A stretch of 36,633 bases of DNA from Acidobacterium sp. (GTDB lineage: Bacteria > Acidobacteriota > Vicinamibacteria > Vicinamibacterales > UBA2999). The notes below the pieces were generated by a model that worked only from the letters and a program-made list of their open reading frames with translations, did no database searches and was not told the DNA's origin. Both the position numbers and the translations under genes were made by a program. Shown here in pieces: positions 7,432 through 15,318 of this stretch. Positions within the stretch are counted from its first letter, which is position 1. Every line of letters starts with the position of its first letter. The DNA lies in NCBI GenBank assembly GCA_002737365.1, contig NSIL01000025.1, forward strand, positions 1-36,633, written 5' to 3'.

Positions 7432-8825
7432 TGGCTCGCGTGCACCTGATCGGCGTCTGTGGAACAGCCATGGCCACGTTGGCCGCGTTGCTGAAGCACG
7501 GCGGCAACGACGTCAGCGGGTCCGACGAGCACGTATATCCGCCGATGAGCGACTTCCTCGCCGCCGAAGGCATTACGGTGCTCGAAGGCTACCGGCTGGA
7601 ACATGTGGCTGGCGCTCTCGATCTCGTCGTCGTCGGCAACGCCATCTCGCGTGGCAACGCGGAACTGGAGGCGGTGCTCGATCGCAACCTGCGTTACACC
7701 TCGCTGCCCGAAGCTATCCGGGACCATTGGTTGTGGGACGCGCACTCGGTCGTGATTGCCGGCACCCACGGCAAGACCACGACGACGTCGATGACAGGAT
7801 GGCTGTTGACCGCGGCCGGCGCGGATCCCACGGTGCTGGTCGGTGGTATTGCCCGTAACTTCGGTGCCGGCGGCGCGAGCTATCGCGTTGGGCGGGGCAA
7901 GACCTTCGTGATTGAGGGCGATGAGTACGACAGCGCCTACTTCGACAAGACGGCCAAGTTCCTGAAGTACCTGCCGGACATCGCGGTGGTCAACAACATC
8001 GAGTTCGATCACGCCGACATCTACGCCAATATCGAGGAAGTCCGGTTGGCTTTCAAGCGGCTGGTCAACCTGGTGCCGCGACATGGCCTGACGCTGCTCG
8101 GCATCGACAGTCCCGACGCGGCGGCCCTCGCGCCTCTCGCACGCAGTCGAGTGCAGACCTTCGGATTGGCGGATTCGGCGGATTGGCGCGCGGTGGAGAT
8201 TAGCAGTGGCGCCGACACCTCGTTCACTGTCGTGCACGGTCAGCGAAACCACGGCCGCTTCCGGATGGCGATGCTCGGCGAACACAACGTGCGCAACGCG
8301 CTGGCGGCCATTGCCGTGGGTGTCGACCTGGGCCTCGGTATGGATGCGCTGCGTGATGGGCTGGCTGCGTTCGCCGGGGTCAAGCGGCGCCTCGAAGTGG
8401 TCGGTGAGGGACGCGGCGTCGTCGTGTACGACGACTTCGCGCACCATCCGACGGCGGTTGAGGAAACGCTGAAGGCCCTCAGGCGCTCGGTCGGAGACCG
8501 CAGAATTTGGGCGATCTTCGAGCCCCGCTCCGCCTCGTCGTGCCGGCGGGTGTTTCAGGACGACTTCGCGCGCGCGTTCGCCGGCGCCGACGAAGTGGTG
8601 CTGGCGTCGATCTTTCGCTCGAGCCTGCCGCTGGAAGAACGCTTGTCCGAAGCACAACTGGTGGCTGACCTGCACACGCGCGGGGTCGCCGCCCGTCATC
8701 TCCCGACCGTCGCTGCCATTGTCGAAACGGTCGCAGCAGAGGCCCGCGACGGTGATGTGATTGTGGTGATGTCTAACGGCGGCTTCGGGGGTATTCACGG
8801 CCAGCTGCTCGGCGCCTTGCAATGA
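7431..8825 (+). CDS. mpl: UDP-MurNAc:L-Ala-gamma-D-Glu-meso-DAP ligase Mpl
   Basis: 464 residues from a GTG at 7431. Mpl ligates recycled tripeptide to UDP-MurNAc with ATP. It shows the Mur-ligase order: an N-terminal Rossmann-like UDP-binding segment (VHLIGVCGTAMATLA), the ATP loop GTHGKTTTT at 111-119, a central domain with the EGDEYDSAYFD block and VVNNIEFDHAD, and a C-terminal domain with DDFAHHPTAV and EPRSASS. The EGDEYDSAYFD and HHPTAV blocks favour Mpl over MurC. The longer frame open upstream to 7086 is only a shadow across ldcA. Its stop overlaps pxpB as ATGA (8822-8825). Confidence 0.92.
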   Translation: MARVHLIGVCGTAMATLAALLKHGGNDVSGSDEHVYPPMSDFLAAEGITVLEGYRLEHVAGALDLVVVGNAISRGNAELEAVLDRNLRYTSLPEAIRDHWLWDAHSVVIAGTHGKTTTTSMTGWLLTAAGADPTVLVGGIARNFGAGGASYRVGRGKTFVIEGDEYDSAYFDKTAKFLKYLPDIAVVNNIEFDHADIYANIEEVRLAFKRLVNLVPRHGLTLLGIDSPDAAALAPLARSRVQTFGLADSADWRAVEISSGADTSFTVVHGQRNHGRFRMAMLGEHNVRNALAAIAVGVDLGLGMDALRDGLAAFAGVKRRLEVVGEGRGVVVYDDFAHHPTAVEETLKALRRSVGDRRIWAIFEPRSASSCRRVFQDDFARAFAGADEVVLASIFRSSLPLEERLSEAQLVADLHTRGVAARHLPTVAAIVETVAAEARDGDVIVVMSNGGFGGIHGQLLGALQ

Positions 8826-9481
8826 GGATTCGCGAGTGCGGCGATTCGATGCTGCTGGTGGAATTGGCGTCGGTGATTGACCCGCTGGTGAACACGCGGG
8901 CCATTGCCCTGGCGACGCGCCTGCGGGATCGACAGGCGCGCGGCGTCCGGGATGTCGCACCGGGGTATTGCACCATCGGTGTGCATTTCGATCCGCTGCA
9001 GACCGATCTGCTCGCCCTCGAGGCCGCGATCGCTGACGAAGCGGCCCTCGTCGAGACGATGGTCACTGAGTTATCCCAAGCGCCGATCGAGATCGGAGTA
9101 ATCTACGGCGGCGAGGCCGGGCCGGATCTCGCCGCGGTGGCCGAACGCGCGGGATGCACGCCCGCAGACGTGGTCGAGCGTCATACCGCGCGTACGTATC
9201 GCGTCTACATGCTTGGCTTTGTGCCCGGCTTCGCCTATATGGGACGGGTGGATGCGACGATCGCCATGCCGAGGCATCGCGTTCCGCGGGAACGCGTGCC
9301 GGCCGGCTCCGTCGGGATCGCGGGCGAGCAGACGGGGGTCTACCCGGTCGCGAGTCCTGGCGGCTGGCAGTTGATTGGTCGCACCTCGACCGTGATGTTC
9401 GACCCCACTCGCTCACAGGCGAGCCTGCTCGCGCCTGGTGACGAGGTGCGGTTCGTGCCGCTTGCGGGTTCGTGTCGATGA
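8822..9481 (+). CDS. pxpB: 5-oxoprolinase subunit PxpB (KipI family)
   Basis: 219 residues of the KipI/allophanate hydrolase subunit 1 family. Recognised by the N-terminal GDSMLLVEL segment, VRDVAPGYCTIGVHFD, and the core LGFVPGFAYMG followed by PRERVPAGSVGIAGEQTGVYP and SPGGWQLIGRT. With PxpA and PxpC, PxpB forms the ATP-dependent 5-oxoprolinase that opens 5-oxoproline to glutamate. In Bacillus, KipI also binds the sporulation kinase KinA. Placement between mpl and murB inside a wall operon is unusual. ATGA overlaps occur on both sides. Confidence 0.9.
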   Translation: MRIRECGDSMLLVELASVIDPLVNTRAIALATRLRDRQARGVRDVAPGYCTIGVHFDPLQTDLLALEAAIADEAALVETMVTELSQAPIEIGVIYGGEAGPDLAAVAERAGCTPADVVERHTARTYRVYMLGFVPGFAYMGRVDATIAMPRHRVPRERVPAGSVGIAGEQTGVYPVASPGGWQLIGRTSTVMFDPTRSQASLLAPGDEVRFVPLAGSCR

Positions 9482-10428
9482 GCCTTGGCGCGCTGGAAGT
9501 GATCAGGCCGGGACTGTTGACCACCATCCAGGACCTCGGCCGCTATGGTCACCAGGCCGTCGGTGTCCCGGTCGCGGGGCCCATGGACGGGTTTTCACAC
9601 CGGCTGGCAAATCACCTGGTTGGCAACGACCCGGCGGCCGCGACCCTCGAGATCACCATGATTGGTCCCGAGCTCCTGATCGAGGTGGACACGACCATGG
9701 CGATCGCTGGGGCGCTGTTCGAGGCGAGCTGTGACGGCCAGGCCGTGCCCATCGACACGTCATTCGCCGTTCAGGCCGGTCAGCGGCTGAAGTTTGGCCG
9801 GCTGGTCCAGGGCGCGCGTGCCTACCTCAGCGTCGCCGGCGGCATTCGTACTGACGGTGTGCTCGGTAGCCGTGCCACGCATCTGGTGAGTGGCATGGGC
9901 GGCCTCAGTGGCCGTGCGCTGATGCCGGGTGACCGGGTGCCGGTGCTGGCGCAGACCGCGTCGCGGCCGGTGCGGAAAGGGGTGGGCCTGACGCTGCCCA
10001 CCGGCCGGCGGGCGCGGCTGCGCGTGGTGCCTGGGCCGCAGGACGATTGGTTCCAATCCGGCGCGCTGAAGGCCCTGGTCGGCGTGAGCTTCCGCATTTC
10101 CCCCCGCTCCAACCGGATGGGGTATCGCCTGGAAGGCCCGCCGCTGGCGCGCCTTGACGAACGGGAGTTGGTCTCAGAGCCCGTTGGCATGGGCGCAATC
10201 CAGGTCCCGACGTCAGGCGAGCCGATTCTGTTGATGGCCGATCGACAAACGGCAGGTGGGTATCCGAAGATCGGTTACGTGATCACGGCAGACCTGCCAC
10301 TGGCCGGCCAACTGGCGCCCGGTGACTTCATCGAGTTCGCCGTGTGCTCGCGGCAGGGCGCCGTGGCGGCGCTGATTGCTCACGAACGGCAGTTGCTGCG
10401 GTCTGCCGACATGAAGGATGGATCGTGA
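9478..10428 (+). CDS. pxpC: 5-oxoprolinase subunit PxpC (KipA family)
   Basis: 316 residues from the ATG at 9478, which overlaps the pxpB stop as ATGA; a GTG at 9472 is the alternative. The family signature TTIQDLGRYGHQAVGVPVAG is present near the N-terminus, along with LSVAGGI and the conserved block around SPRSNRMGYRLEGP. The C-terminal QTAGGYPKIGYVI is also typical. PxpC partners PxpB. No PxpA (LamB/YcsF family) is next to it; murB follows with a GTGA overlap. The assignment to the family is firm, the substrate in this organism is not proven. Confidence 0.9.
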   Translation: MSLGALEVIRPGLLTTIQDLGRYGHQAVGVPVAGPMDGFSHRLANHLVGNDPAAATLEITMIGPELLIEVDTTMAIAGALFEASCDGQAVPIDTSFAVQAGQRLKFGRLVQGARAYLSVAGGIRTDGVLGSRATHLVSGMGGLSGRALMPGDRVPVLAQTASRPVRKGVGLTLPTGRRARLRVVPGPQDDWFQSGALKALVGVSFRISPRSNRMGYRLEGPPLARLDERELVSEPVGMGAIQVPTSGEPILLMADRQTAGGYPKIGYVITADLPLAGQLAPGDFIEFAVCSRQGAVAALIAHERQLLRSADMKDGS

Positions 10429-11363
10429 GCGCCCTGGTCACGGCCATGGCCGGGGCGTTCGGTGCTGACCGCATCAAGGTGGATGCGCCACTCGCGCCTC
10501 TGACCACGTTCAAAGTGGGCGGGCCCGCCGACGTGCTGTTTGAGCCGGTGAATTCCGACGAGATGCTGCGAGCTCTTCAGGTCGCGCGAGCGGCCGGCGC
10601 GCCGGTCACCATGCTCGGCGGCGGCTCGAATGTCCTGATCTCGGATCGTGGCGTGCGGGGCCTGGTGATCAGGCCGCGCGGTGGCGACGTGAATGCCGTC
10701 GGGGACCGCTTGGTTCGCGCCGACGCGGCGATCACCATCAATGGCCTGGTGCGCTGGACAATCAACCGGGGCTACGCCGGCCTCGAGGCCTGGGCCGGGA
10801 CGCCTGGCACCGTCGGCGGCGCCATCTTCGGCAACGCCCATTGGAAGAAGACCAACATCGGCGACCTGGTCGAAAGCGTGCGGCTGTTGAGACCCGACGG
10901 GACGTTGCTGCAGGCGCCGGCCGACCGGATGGAGTTTGACTACGACTACAGCCGGCTGAAGCGGACCGGCGAGATCGTATTGTGGGTCGCGTTGCGGGTG
11001 ACGCCCGGTAGTGACCCGGCGGCCTTGCGCCTGGTGGCGCGCGAGTCGCTGGCGTTTCGCAAGCAGACACAGCCGCTGGAATCGCCCAGCGCGGGATGCA
11101 TCTTCATGAACCCTGATCCGGCGCAGGACCGCATCCCTGACGGCATGGCGCCCTCGGCGGGGGCGCTGATTGACCGGGCCGGCCTGAAGGGCGCGGTCCA
11201 CGCCGGAGCGCGGGTGTCGTCGACGCATGCCAATTTTTTCCTAAACGATGGCACGGCCACTGCCGCTGACCTCAAGACCCTGATCGAGCAATGCCGGTCA
11301 GCCGTGAAAGAACGCTTCGGCGTCACGCTGCGAGATGAGATCATCTGCCTCGGTGAGTTCTGA
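10425..11363 (+). CDS. murB: UDP-N-acetylenolpyruvoylglucosamine reductase MurB
   Basis: 312 residues from the GTG at 10425, which overlaps the pxpC stop as GTGA. MurB reduces the MurA product to UDP-MurNAc using NADPH and FAD. Visible: TTFKVGGPAD near 27, FAD-binding GGGSNVLISD at 65-74, and the AGTPGTVGGAIFGNAH block at 124-139. The proton-donor motif reads AGCIFMNP at 223-230, so Cys225 takes the position usually held by Ser (GS-F-KNP); Cys is a plausible functional substitute. The terminal AGLKG...STHANFF block is intact. The length fits the short MurB class. murA follows after 3 nt. Confidence 0.94.
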   Translation: MSALVTAMAGAFGADRIKVDAPLAPLTTFKVGGPADVLFEPVNSDEMLRALQVARAAGAPVTMLGGGSNVLISDRGVRGLVIRPRGGDVNAVGDRLVRADAAITINGLVRWTINRGYAGLEAWAGTPGTVGGAIFGNAHWKKTNIGDLVESVRLLRPDGTLLQAPADRMEFDYDYSRLKRTGEIVLWVALRVTPGSDPAALRLVARESLAFRKQTQPLESPSAGCIFMNPDPAQDRIPDGMAPSAGALIDRAGLKGAVHAGARVSSTHANFFLNDGTATAADLKTLIEQCRSAVKERFGVTLRDEIICLGEF

Positions 11364-11366
11364 ATC

Positions 11367-12620
11367 ATGTCCACATTAGTGATTGAAGGCGGCCACCGGA
11401 TCGAGGGCCGCATCGACGTCGAGGGAAACAAGAATGCGGCGCTGCCGCTGATGGCGGCGTGCCTGCTCACCAGCGAGTGGTGCACGCTGCGCAACATGCC
11501 TCGCATCGCCGACGTCGAGGTGATGGCGCGGTTGCTGCTGGATCTCGGCGCCGAGGTCGAAGGCATCGGCACTACGACCTTGCGCATCCGCTGCATTGAA
11601 GTGACCAAGGACGAACCCGACAGCGCCTTGGTGGGACGCCTGCGCGGCTCGGTGCTGTTGCTCGGACCACTGCTGGCGCGGCGCGGCCGAGCGATCGTGG
11701 CGCCGCCCGGCGGCGATTTTCCGGCCCGCCGCACCATCACCACCCACCTTGCAGCGCTCTCGGCGATGGGCGCGCACGTTGTTGAGGGCACCGGGCATCG
11801 CCTCGAAGCGGCCAACGGCTTGAAGTCGGCGTCGATCTATCTGGATGAAGCCTCGGTCACCGGCACCGAGACCGCCATGCTGGCGGCAGCCGCGGCCATT
11901 GGCGTCACCGAGATTCGGCACGCCGCATGTGAGCCGCACGTCGTGGAGCTTGGGGCGTTCCTGCGGGCCATGGGGGTGGGGATCACCGGCGAGGGCTCAC
12001 ACACCATTCGGGTCGAGGGCGTGGGGAAGCCGGCTGGCGCTGGGAAGACCCTCGACGGAGACTACATCGAGGCGGGGAGCTGGGCGGTGACCGGCGCCAT
12101 TACCGGGGGTCACGTCGAGATTGGCGGTACGCGCCCGGTCGACATGGAAGTGGTCGCGGCGGTGTTGAAGAAGATGCGTGTCCACTGCGTGCAGGACAAC
12201 GACGTCTTCCGGGTGGAGGCGTCACGCCTCATCGGCGCGGGGCGTATCACCACCGGATTGTGGCCGAGTTTTCCCAGTGACCTGGTCAGCCTCGTGACCG
12301 TGCTGGCGACGCAGGCCGATGGCGCCACGCTGGTCCACGACTGGCTCTACGAGTTACGATTGTTCGCGCTGGAGCAGATGAGCGGCATGGGTGCGGATCT
12401 CTTCCTGTGCGATCCCCATCGCATCATCGTGACCGGCCCTCGCAAGCTGAAGGGCAAGAGTCTCGATAGCCGTGACATCCGCTCGGGTATGGCGTTGATC
12501 GCGGCGGCGCTCGCTGCCGACGGGCAGAGCCGGGTCGAGCCGCTGGAGACGGTTGAACGCGGCTACAGCCGGTTGGTGGAGCGGCTGCAGACGCTGGGCG
12601 CGTTAGTCGCCAAGGTCTGA
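11367..12620 (+). CDS. murA: UDP-GlcNAc 1-carboxyvinyltransferase MurA with Asp at the fosfomycin-target position
   Basis: 417 residues, normal length (E. coli 419). MurA transfers enolpyruvate from PEP to UDP-GlcNAc. The N-terminal GNKNAALP carries Lys22 and Asn23, the RGSVLLLGPLLARRG block is present, Asp of SFPSDL matches E. coli Asp305, and ERGYSRLVERL matches the C-terminal Arg region. The active-site loop normally reads PGGC-IG-RP; here it is PGGDFPARRT, so Asp117 replaces the Cys alkylated by fosfomycin. Cys-to-Asp keeps activity and gives fosfomycin resistance in other bacteria (known for mycobacterial MurA). Last gene of the operon, convergent with the secretin gene 8 bp away. Confidence 0.93.
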   Translation: MSTLVIEGGHRIEGRIDVEGNKNAALPLMAACLLTSEWCTLRNMPRIADVEVMARLLLDLGAEVEGIGTTTLRIRCIEVTKDEPDSALVGRLRGSVLLLGPLLARRGRAIVAPPGGDFPARRTITTHLAALSAMGAHVVEGTGHRLEAANGLKSASIYLDEASVTGTETAMLAAAAAIGVTEIRHAACEPHVVELGAFLRAMGVGITGEGSHTIRVEGVGKPAGAGKTLDGDYIEAGSWAVTGAITGGHVEIGGTRPVDMEVVAAVLKKMRVHCVQDNDVFRVEASRLIGAGRITTGLWPSFPSDLVSLVTVLATQADGATLVHDWLYELRLFALEQMSGMGADLFLCDPHRIIVTGPRKLKGKSLDSRDIRSGMALIAAALAADGQSRVEPLETVERGYSRLVERLQTLGALVAKV

Positions 12621-12628
12621 CGGCTGAA

Positions 12629-14488
12629 CTAGCCCTTCGGCTTAACCGGGGTAGGTGCCCTGACGGGCGCCGCCGGTCCGGCCGGAAGGCTCGGGAAGGT
12701 GAGGGACAGCCCAGGCGCCGCGCCGGCTTCGTCGCCACCGGGTGGACGCTGCGGCAGTGGAATCGGCAGGGGCGCGATATCGGTAATCGGTGCGCCACCC
12801 TCACGACCCATGCGGAACGGCTGCAGATCCTCTGCCGTCAGGTTGAGCACTCGCACAATTCGCGGCGTCAACGTCAGGATGATGTCGGTTTCGAGTGTTT
12901 CCTTCTTGTTGTAGCCGAACAGCCGGCCAATCACCGGGATGTTGCCCAGGCCGGGAATGCTCGCAAGCGACGAGCGTTCTTCGTCCTTGATCAACCCCGC
13001 CAGCATGTTGGTCTCGCCGTCTTTCAAGCGGATGACCGTGTTGATCGAGCGGCTGCCGAAGGTGGGCAGGCCGCCAAAGCCTGTTCCCGAAATGGCGCTC
13101 AGCTCCACCTTCAAGGTCAGCGTCACTGCATCGTCATGGTGGGTACGCGGCGTGATGTCGATGTTCACGCCGATCGGCTCGTAGTTGAACGACGTGATGG
13201 GCTGTGACTGGACGCCACCGGCGGCGATCGGCGCGAAGGTCGTCACCGGCACCGGGACGCGCTCGCCAAAGCGCGCCTGCGCGGGAATGCCCTCGGACGT
13301 CCGCAACTGGGGGTTGGCGAGAATGCGCGTCGCGCCGTCATTCTTGAGCAGGCGATAGTACAGCGAGGGCAGGTTAGTGAGCAGCACGTCAGCCTGGGTC
13401 AGGTTGGTCAGGCTGCGCAGCGAGATGCCGCCTTCCTGGTTGATGTCGACCTGGCCGTTGAGGCCGGAGGGCGCACTCCCTTGCGACGCGATCTGCAGGC
13501 CGTACTCGTGCATGTGCGTGCGGTTCACCTCGAGCAACTCGACGTCGATGATCACTTCGGGGCGGGCCTTGTCGATCGCCATGATGATCTTGCCGGCGGC
13601 GGCAATGCGCTCGGGGGTGTCTTTGATGGTGATCGCATTGGTCGCGGTGATCGACGACAGGCGACGCGCATCGACGACGATGCGGAGCATGTCGATGGTT
13701 TCCTTGAGGTCGGCGTTGCTCAAGTAAAAGGTCCGGACCAGTTCCTCTTCGTACTCGCGCCGCTTGGCCGCAGTGTCGGGGATGACCGTGATCGTGTTGG
13801 CCGAGGTGGCACGCCAGAAATTTCGGGTCGTCGACGACACGGCGGCGAGGGCTTCTTCGAGTGAGACACCGCGCAGGTCGATGGACATCGGCTGATCCCG
13901 GAACGTCGGGTCGAACAAGACGCTGAGGTTCGTGAACTTGCCGATTGCGGAGTAGACATCGCGCGAACCGGCGTCGCGGAAGATCAAGCTATCGGGGAGC
14001 TTCAGGCCGGTCGGCAGCGTCGCGCCCGGCAGGGGAGCGTCGAGACTCTGCGCGATCAGCGATTCGAGCCGCGTCTTGCCTTCCTCGCGAATGGCGATCT
14101 TCGCGCGCAGTTGCCTACGGGTGTCCTGCAGTTCCAGGTTGATGTCGCCATCACTGGGGTTCAACTCCGCCGCGAGTTGGTACTCGACCAGCGCATCTTC
14201 CAGCTTGCCGGTGGCCGCGAACCGGCGGGCGCGCGTGAAGTGGTCCTGCGCGGCGCGAAGCTTGGCTCGTTCGAGACCCTGCTGAGCGTTTCGGTCAGTG
14301 GGTTTGGAGCGAACGAGCTTGGTGTACTCGGCGACGGCCAGGTCGTAGTTTCGCGTCGCCTCGGCGTCGCTGGCGACGCGCATGGAGCCGGTGCTGCTGC
14401 TGGCGCATGAGGTCAGCGTGACCAGGACCGCCAGAACGAGGGCGGCGCGAGCGGAATGGACGAGCGGGTTATTGAGGGCGTGTGCCAT
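12629..14488 (-). CDS. Lipoprotein secretin with N-terminal TPR-like region (GspD/PilQ superfamily)
   Basis: 619 residues. A signal peptide ends in a lipobox (LTSC, Cys28), so the protein is probably a lipoprotein. Residues about 40-135 contain TPR-like helical pairs (NYDLAVAEYTKLV..., GKLEDALVEYQLAAELNPSD). A secretin/TonB short N-terminal-type domain follows (about 165-240), then an N1-like domain, and the secretin core from about 315, with the VPVPVTTFAP gate-like region and the C-terminal SIPGLGNIPVIGRLFGYNKK. The end is Pro-rich. It probably forms an outer-membrane pore of a type II secretion or pilus-like machine, but no partner genes are adjacent. The start overlaps the end of lolA by 20 nt. 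Confidence 0.88.
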   Translation of the reverse strand: MAHALNNPLVHSARAALVLAVLVTLTSCASSSTGSMRVASDAEATRNYDLAVAEYTKLVRSKPTDRNAQQGLERAKLRAAQDHFTRARRFAATGKLEDALVEYQLAAELNPSDGDINLELQDTRRQLRAKIAIREEGKTRLESLIAQSLDAPLPGATLPTGLKLPDSLIFRDAGSRDVYSAIGKFTNLSVLFDPTFRDQPMSIDLRGVSLEEALAAVSSTTRNFWRATSANTITVIPDTAAKRREYEEELVRTFYLSNADLKETIDMLRIVVDARRLSSITATNAITIKDTPERIAAAGKIIMAIDKARPEVIIDVELLEVNRTHMHEYGLQIASQGSAPSGLNGQVDINQEGGISLRSLTNLTQADVLLTNLPSLYYRLLKNDGATRILANPQLRTSEGIPAQARFGERVPVPVTTFAPIAAGGVQSQPITSFNYEPIGVNIDITPRTHHDDAVTLTLKVELSAISGTGFGGLPTFGSRSINTVIRLKDGETNMLAGLIKDEERSSLASIPGLGNIPVIGRLFGYNKKETLETDIILTLTPRIVRVLNLTAEDLQPFRMGREGGAPITDIAPLPIPLPQRPPGGDEAGAAPGLSLTFPSLPAGPAAPVRAPTPVKPKG

Positions 14489-15143
14489 GGGTCACCACAT
14501 CCACGCCGCGTGGAATGCGAAACTCAAAGTCCTTATCGGACAAGACCCGGTTTTCCTTCAGGTTGCTGAAGGAAAACGACGAGCGGCCGCCCTGCTTGTC
14601 GACCGCGGTCAAGAACTGGATTTGCAGGGTTTTGGGGTCAATTCCGATACCCAGGGAGTCGTATTCCGGGTGGGCCTTGCGGGGCACTAAATTCAGCGTG
14701 GTCAGGCCGGTGGCAGCCCCGGGCAATGGTGTGAAGGAGGCCACGTAGTCGCGGGCCAGGTCCGAGTGGCCGGCCAGGAACAAGGCCGGGATGCTGTCGT
14801 CGCTGGTATCGGGCGCCGGACTTACAATCACCTGCTTGTCGGCCACCATGTGGATGTAGAGCCGCTTGCCGTCCGAGACGAATTCCTTGCGCTCGGGATT
14901 GGTGTAGGTGAAGCGCATCCGTCCAGGGCGCTTGATGGCCACCGTGCCCCGCTCGGTGGTCTTCGTCCGCAGCACCCCGCCCTCGTAGGTCTGGGCGAAG
15001 TCCCCCTGAAAATCCCTGATGCCGTCGTACCGTTGTTGCACTTTTGCCGCGAGCGCGGTGGGATCCTGTGGGGCCTGTGCGGCCAGGACAGCCGCCCCGC
15101 AGAACAGAACGAGTGACGCCAGATGCCACCTCACGATCCCCAT
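14469..15143 (-). CDS. lolA: LolA-like periplasmic lipoprotein carrier
   Basis: About 224 residues from the ATG at 15143. An N-terminal signal peptide (hydrophobic LASLVLFCGAAVLAA) is followed by the LolA fold pattern: VQQRYDGIRDFQGDFAQTYEGG, GTVAIKRPGRMRFTY, then KEFVSDGKRLYIH. LolA ferries lipoproteins from the LolCDE exporter to the outer membrane. The neighbouring secretin is itself a predicted lipoprotein. A TAGTAT hexamer at 15147-15142 puts a possible transcription start on the in-frame GTG at 15134, three codons downstream, so a leaderless GTG start is an alternative. An open frame upstream to 15200 would run into the tRNA gene and is unlikely. Confidence 0.85.
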   Translation of the reverse strand: MGIVRWHLASLVLFCGAAVLAAQAPQDPTALAAKVQQRYDGIRDFQGDFAQTYEGGVLRTKTTERGTVAIKRPGRMRFTYTNPERKEFVSDGKRLYIHMVADKQVIVSPAPDTSDDSIPALFLAGHSDLARDYVASFTPLPGAATGLTTLNLVPRKAHPEYDSLGIGIDPKTLQIQFLTAVDKQGGRSSFSFSNLKENRVLSDKDFEFRIPRGVDVVTHGTRPQ

Positions 15144-15147
15144 ACTA
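15142..15147 (-). promoter_or_regulatory. Possible -10 element (TAGTAT) for lolA
   Basis: A minus-strand TAGTAT ends at 15142 and is followed by 7 nt and an in-frame GTG at 15134. It overlaps the ATG at 15143, so promoter use would favour the GTG start. No -35 is evident. Confidence 0.3.
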
Positions 15148-15187
15148 GTAGGACTCGTGATGGAGCGGGAAAGTTGCTTTGGGGATG

Positions 15188-15263
15188 TGGTGGACGGCAC
15201 GAGGATCGAACTCGTGACCTCAGCGTTGCGAACGCTGCGCTCTCCCAGCTGAGCTAGCCGCCC
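15188..15263 (-). tRNA. tRNA-Ala (anticodon CGC)
   Basis: A cloverleaf can be drawn on the minus strand. The 7-bp acceptor stem begins GGGCGGC and pairs with GCCGTCC, including a G3-U70 pair, the alanine identity element. The D arm is TAGCTCAGCTGGGAGAGC, the anticodon stem CAGCG/CGCTG encloses loop TTCGCAA with anticodon CGC, and the T arm carries GTTCGATCC. A CCA end is encoded (15190-15188). A TATTAA at 15275-15270 lies 6 nt before the first tRNA base and could be its -10 element. Confidence 0.95.
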
Positions 15264-15318
15264 GTCAGGTTAATAACTGGACAATACTATCAAAGATGGA
15301 AGCGGAAGGGTTAGCGAA

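Noticed and set aside
7428-8960. 510-codon minus-strand open frame opposite mpl
   Set aside because: Antisense to a gene with clear Mur-ligase motifs; Arg/His-rich composition typical of shadow frames.
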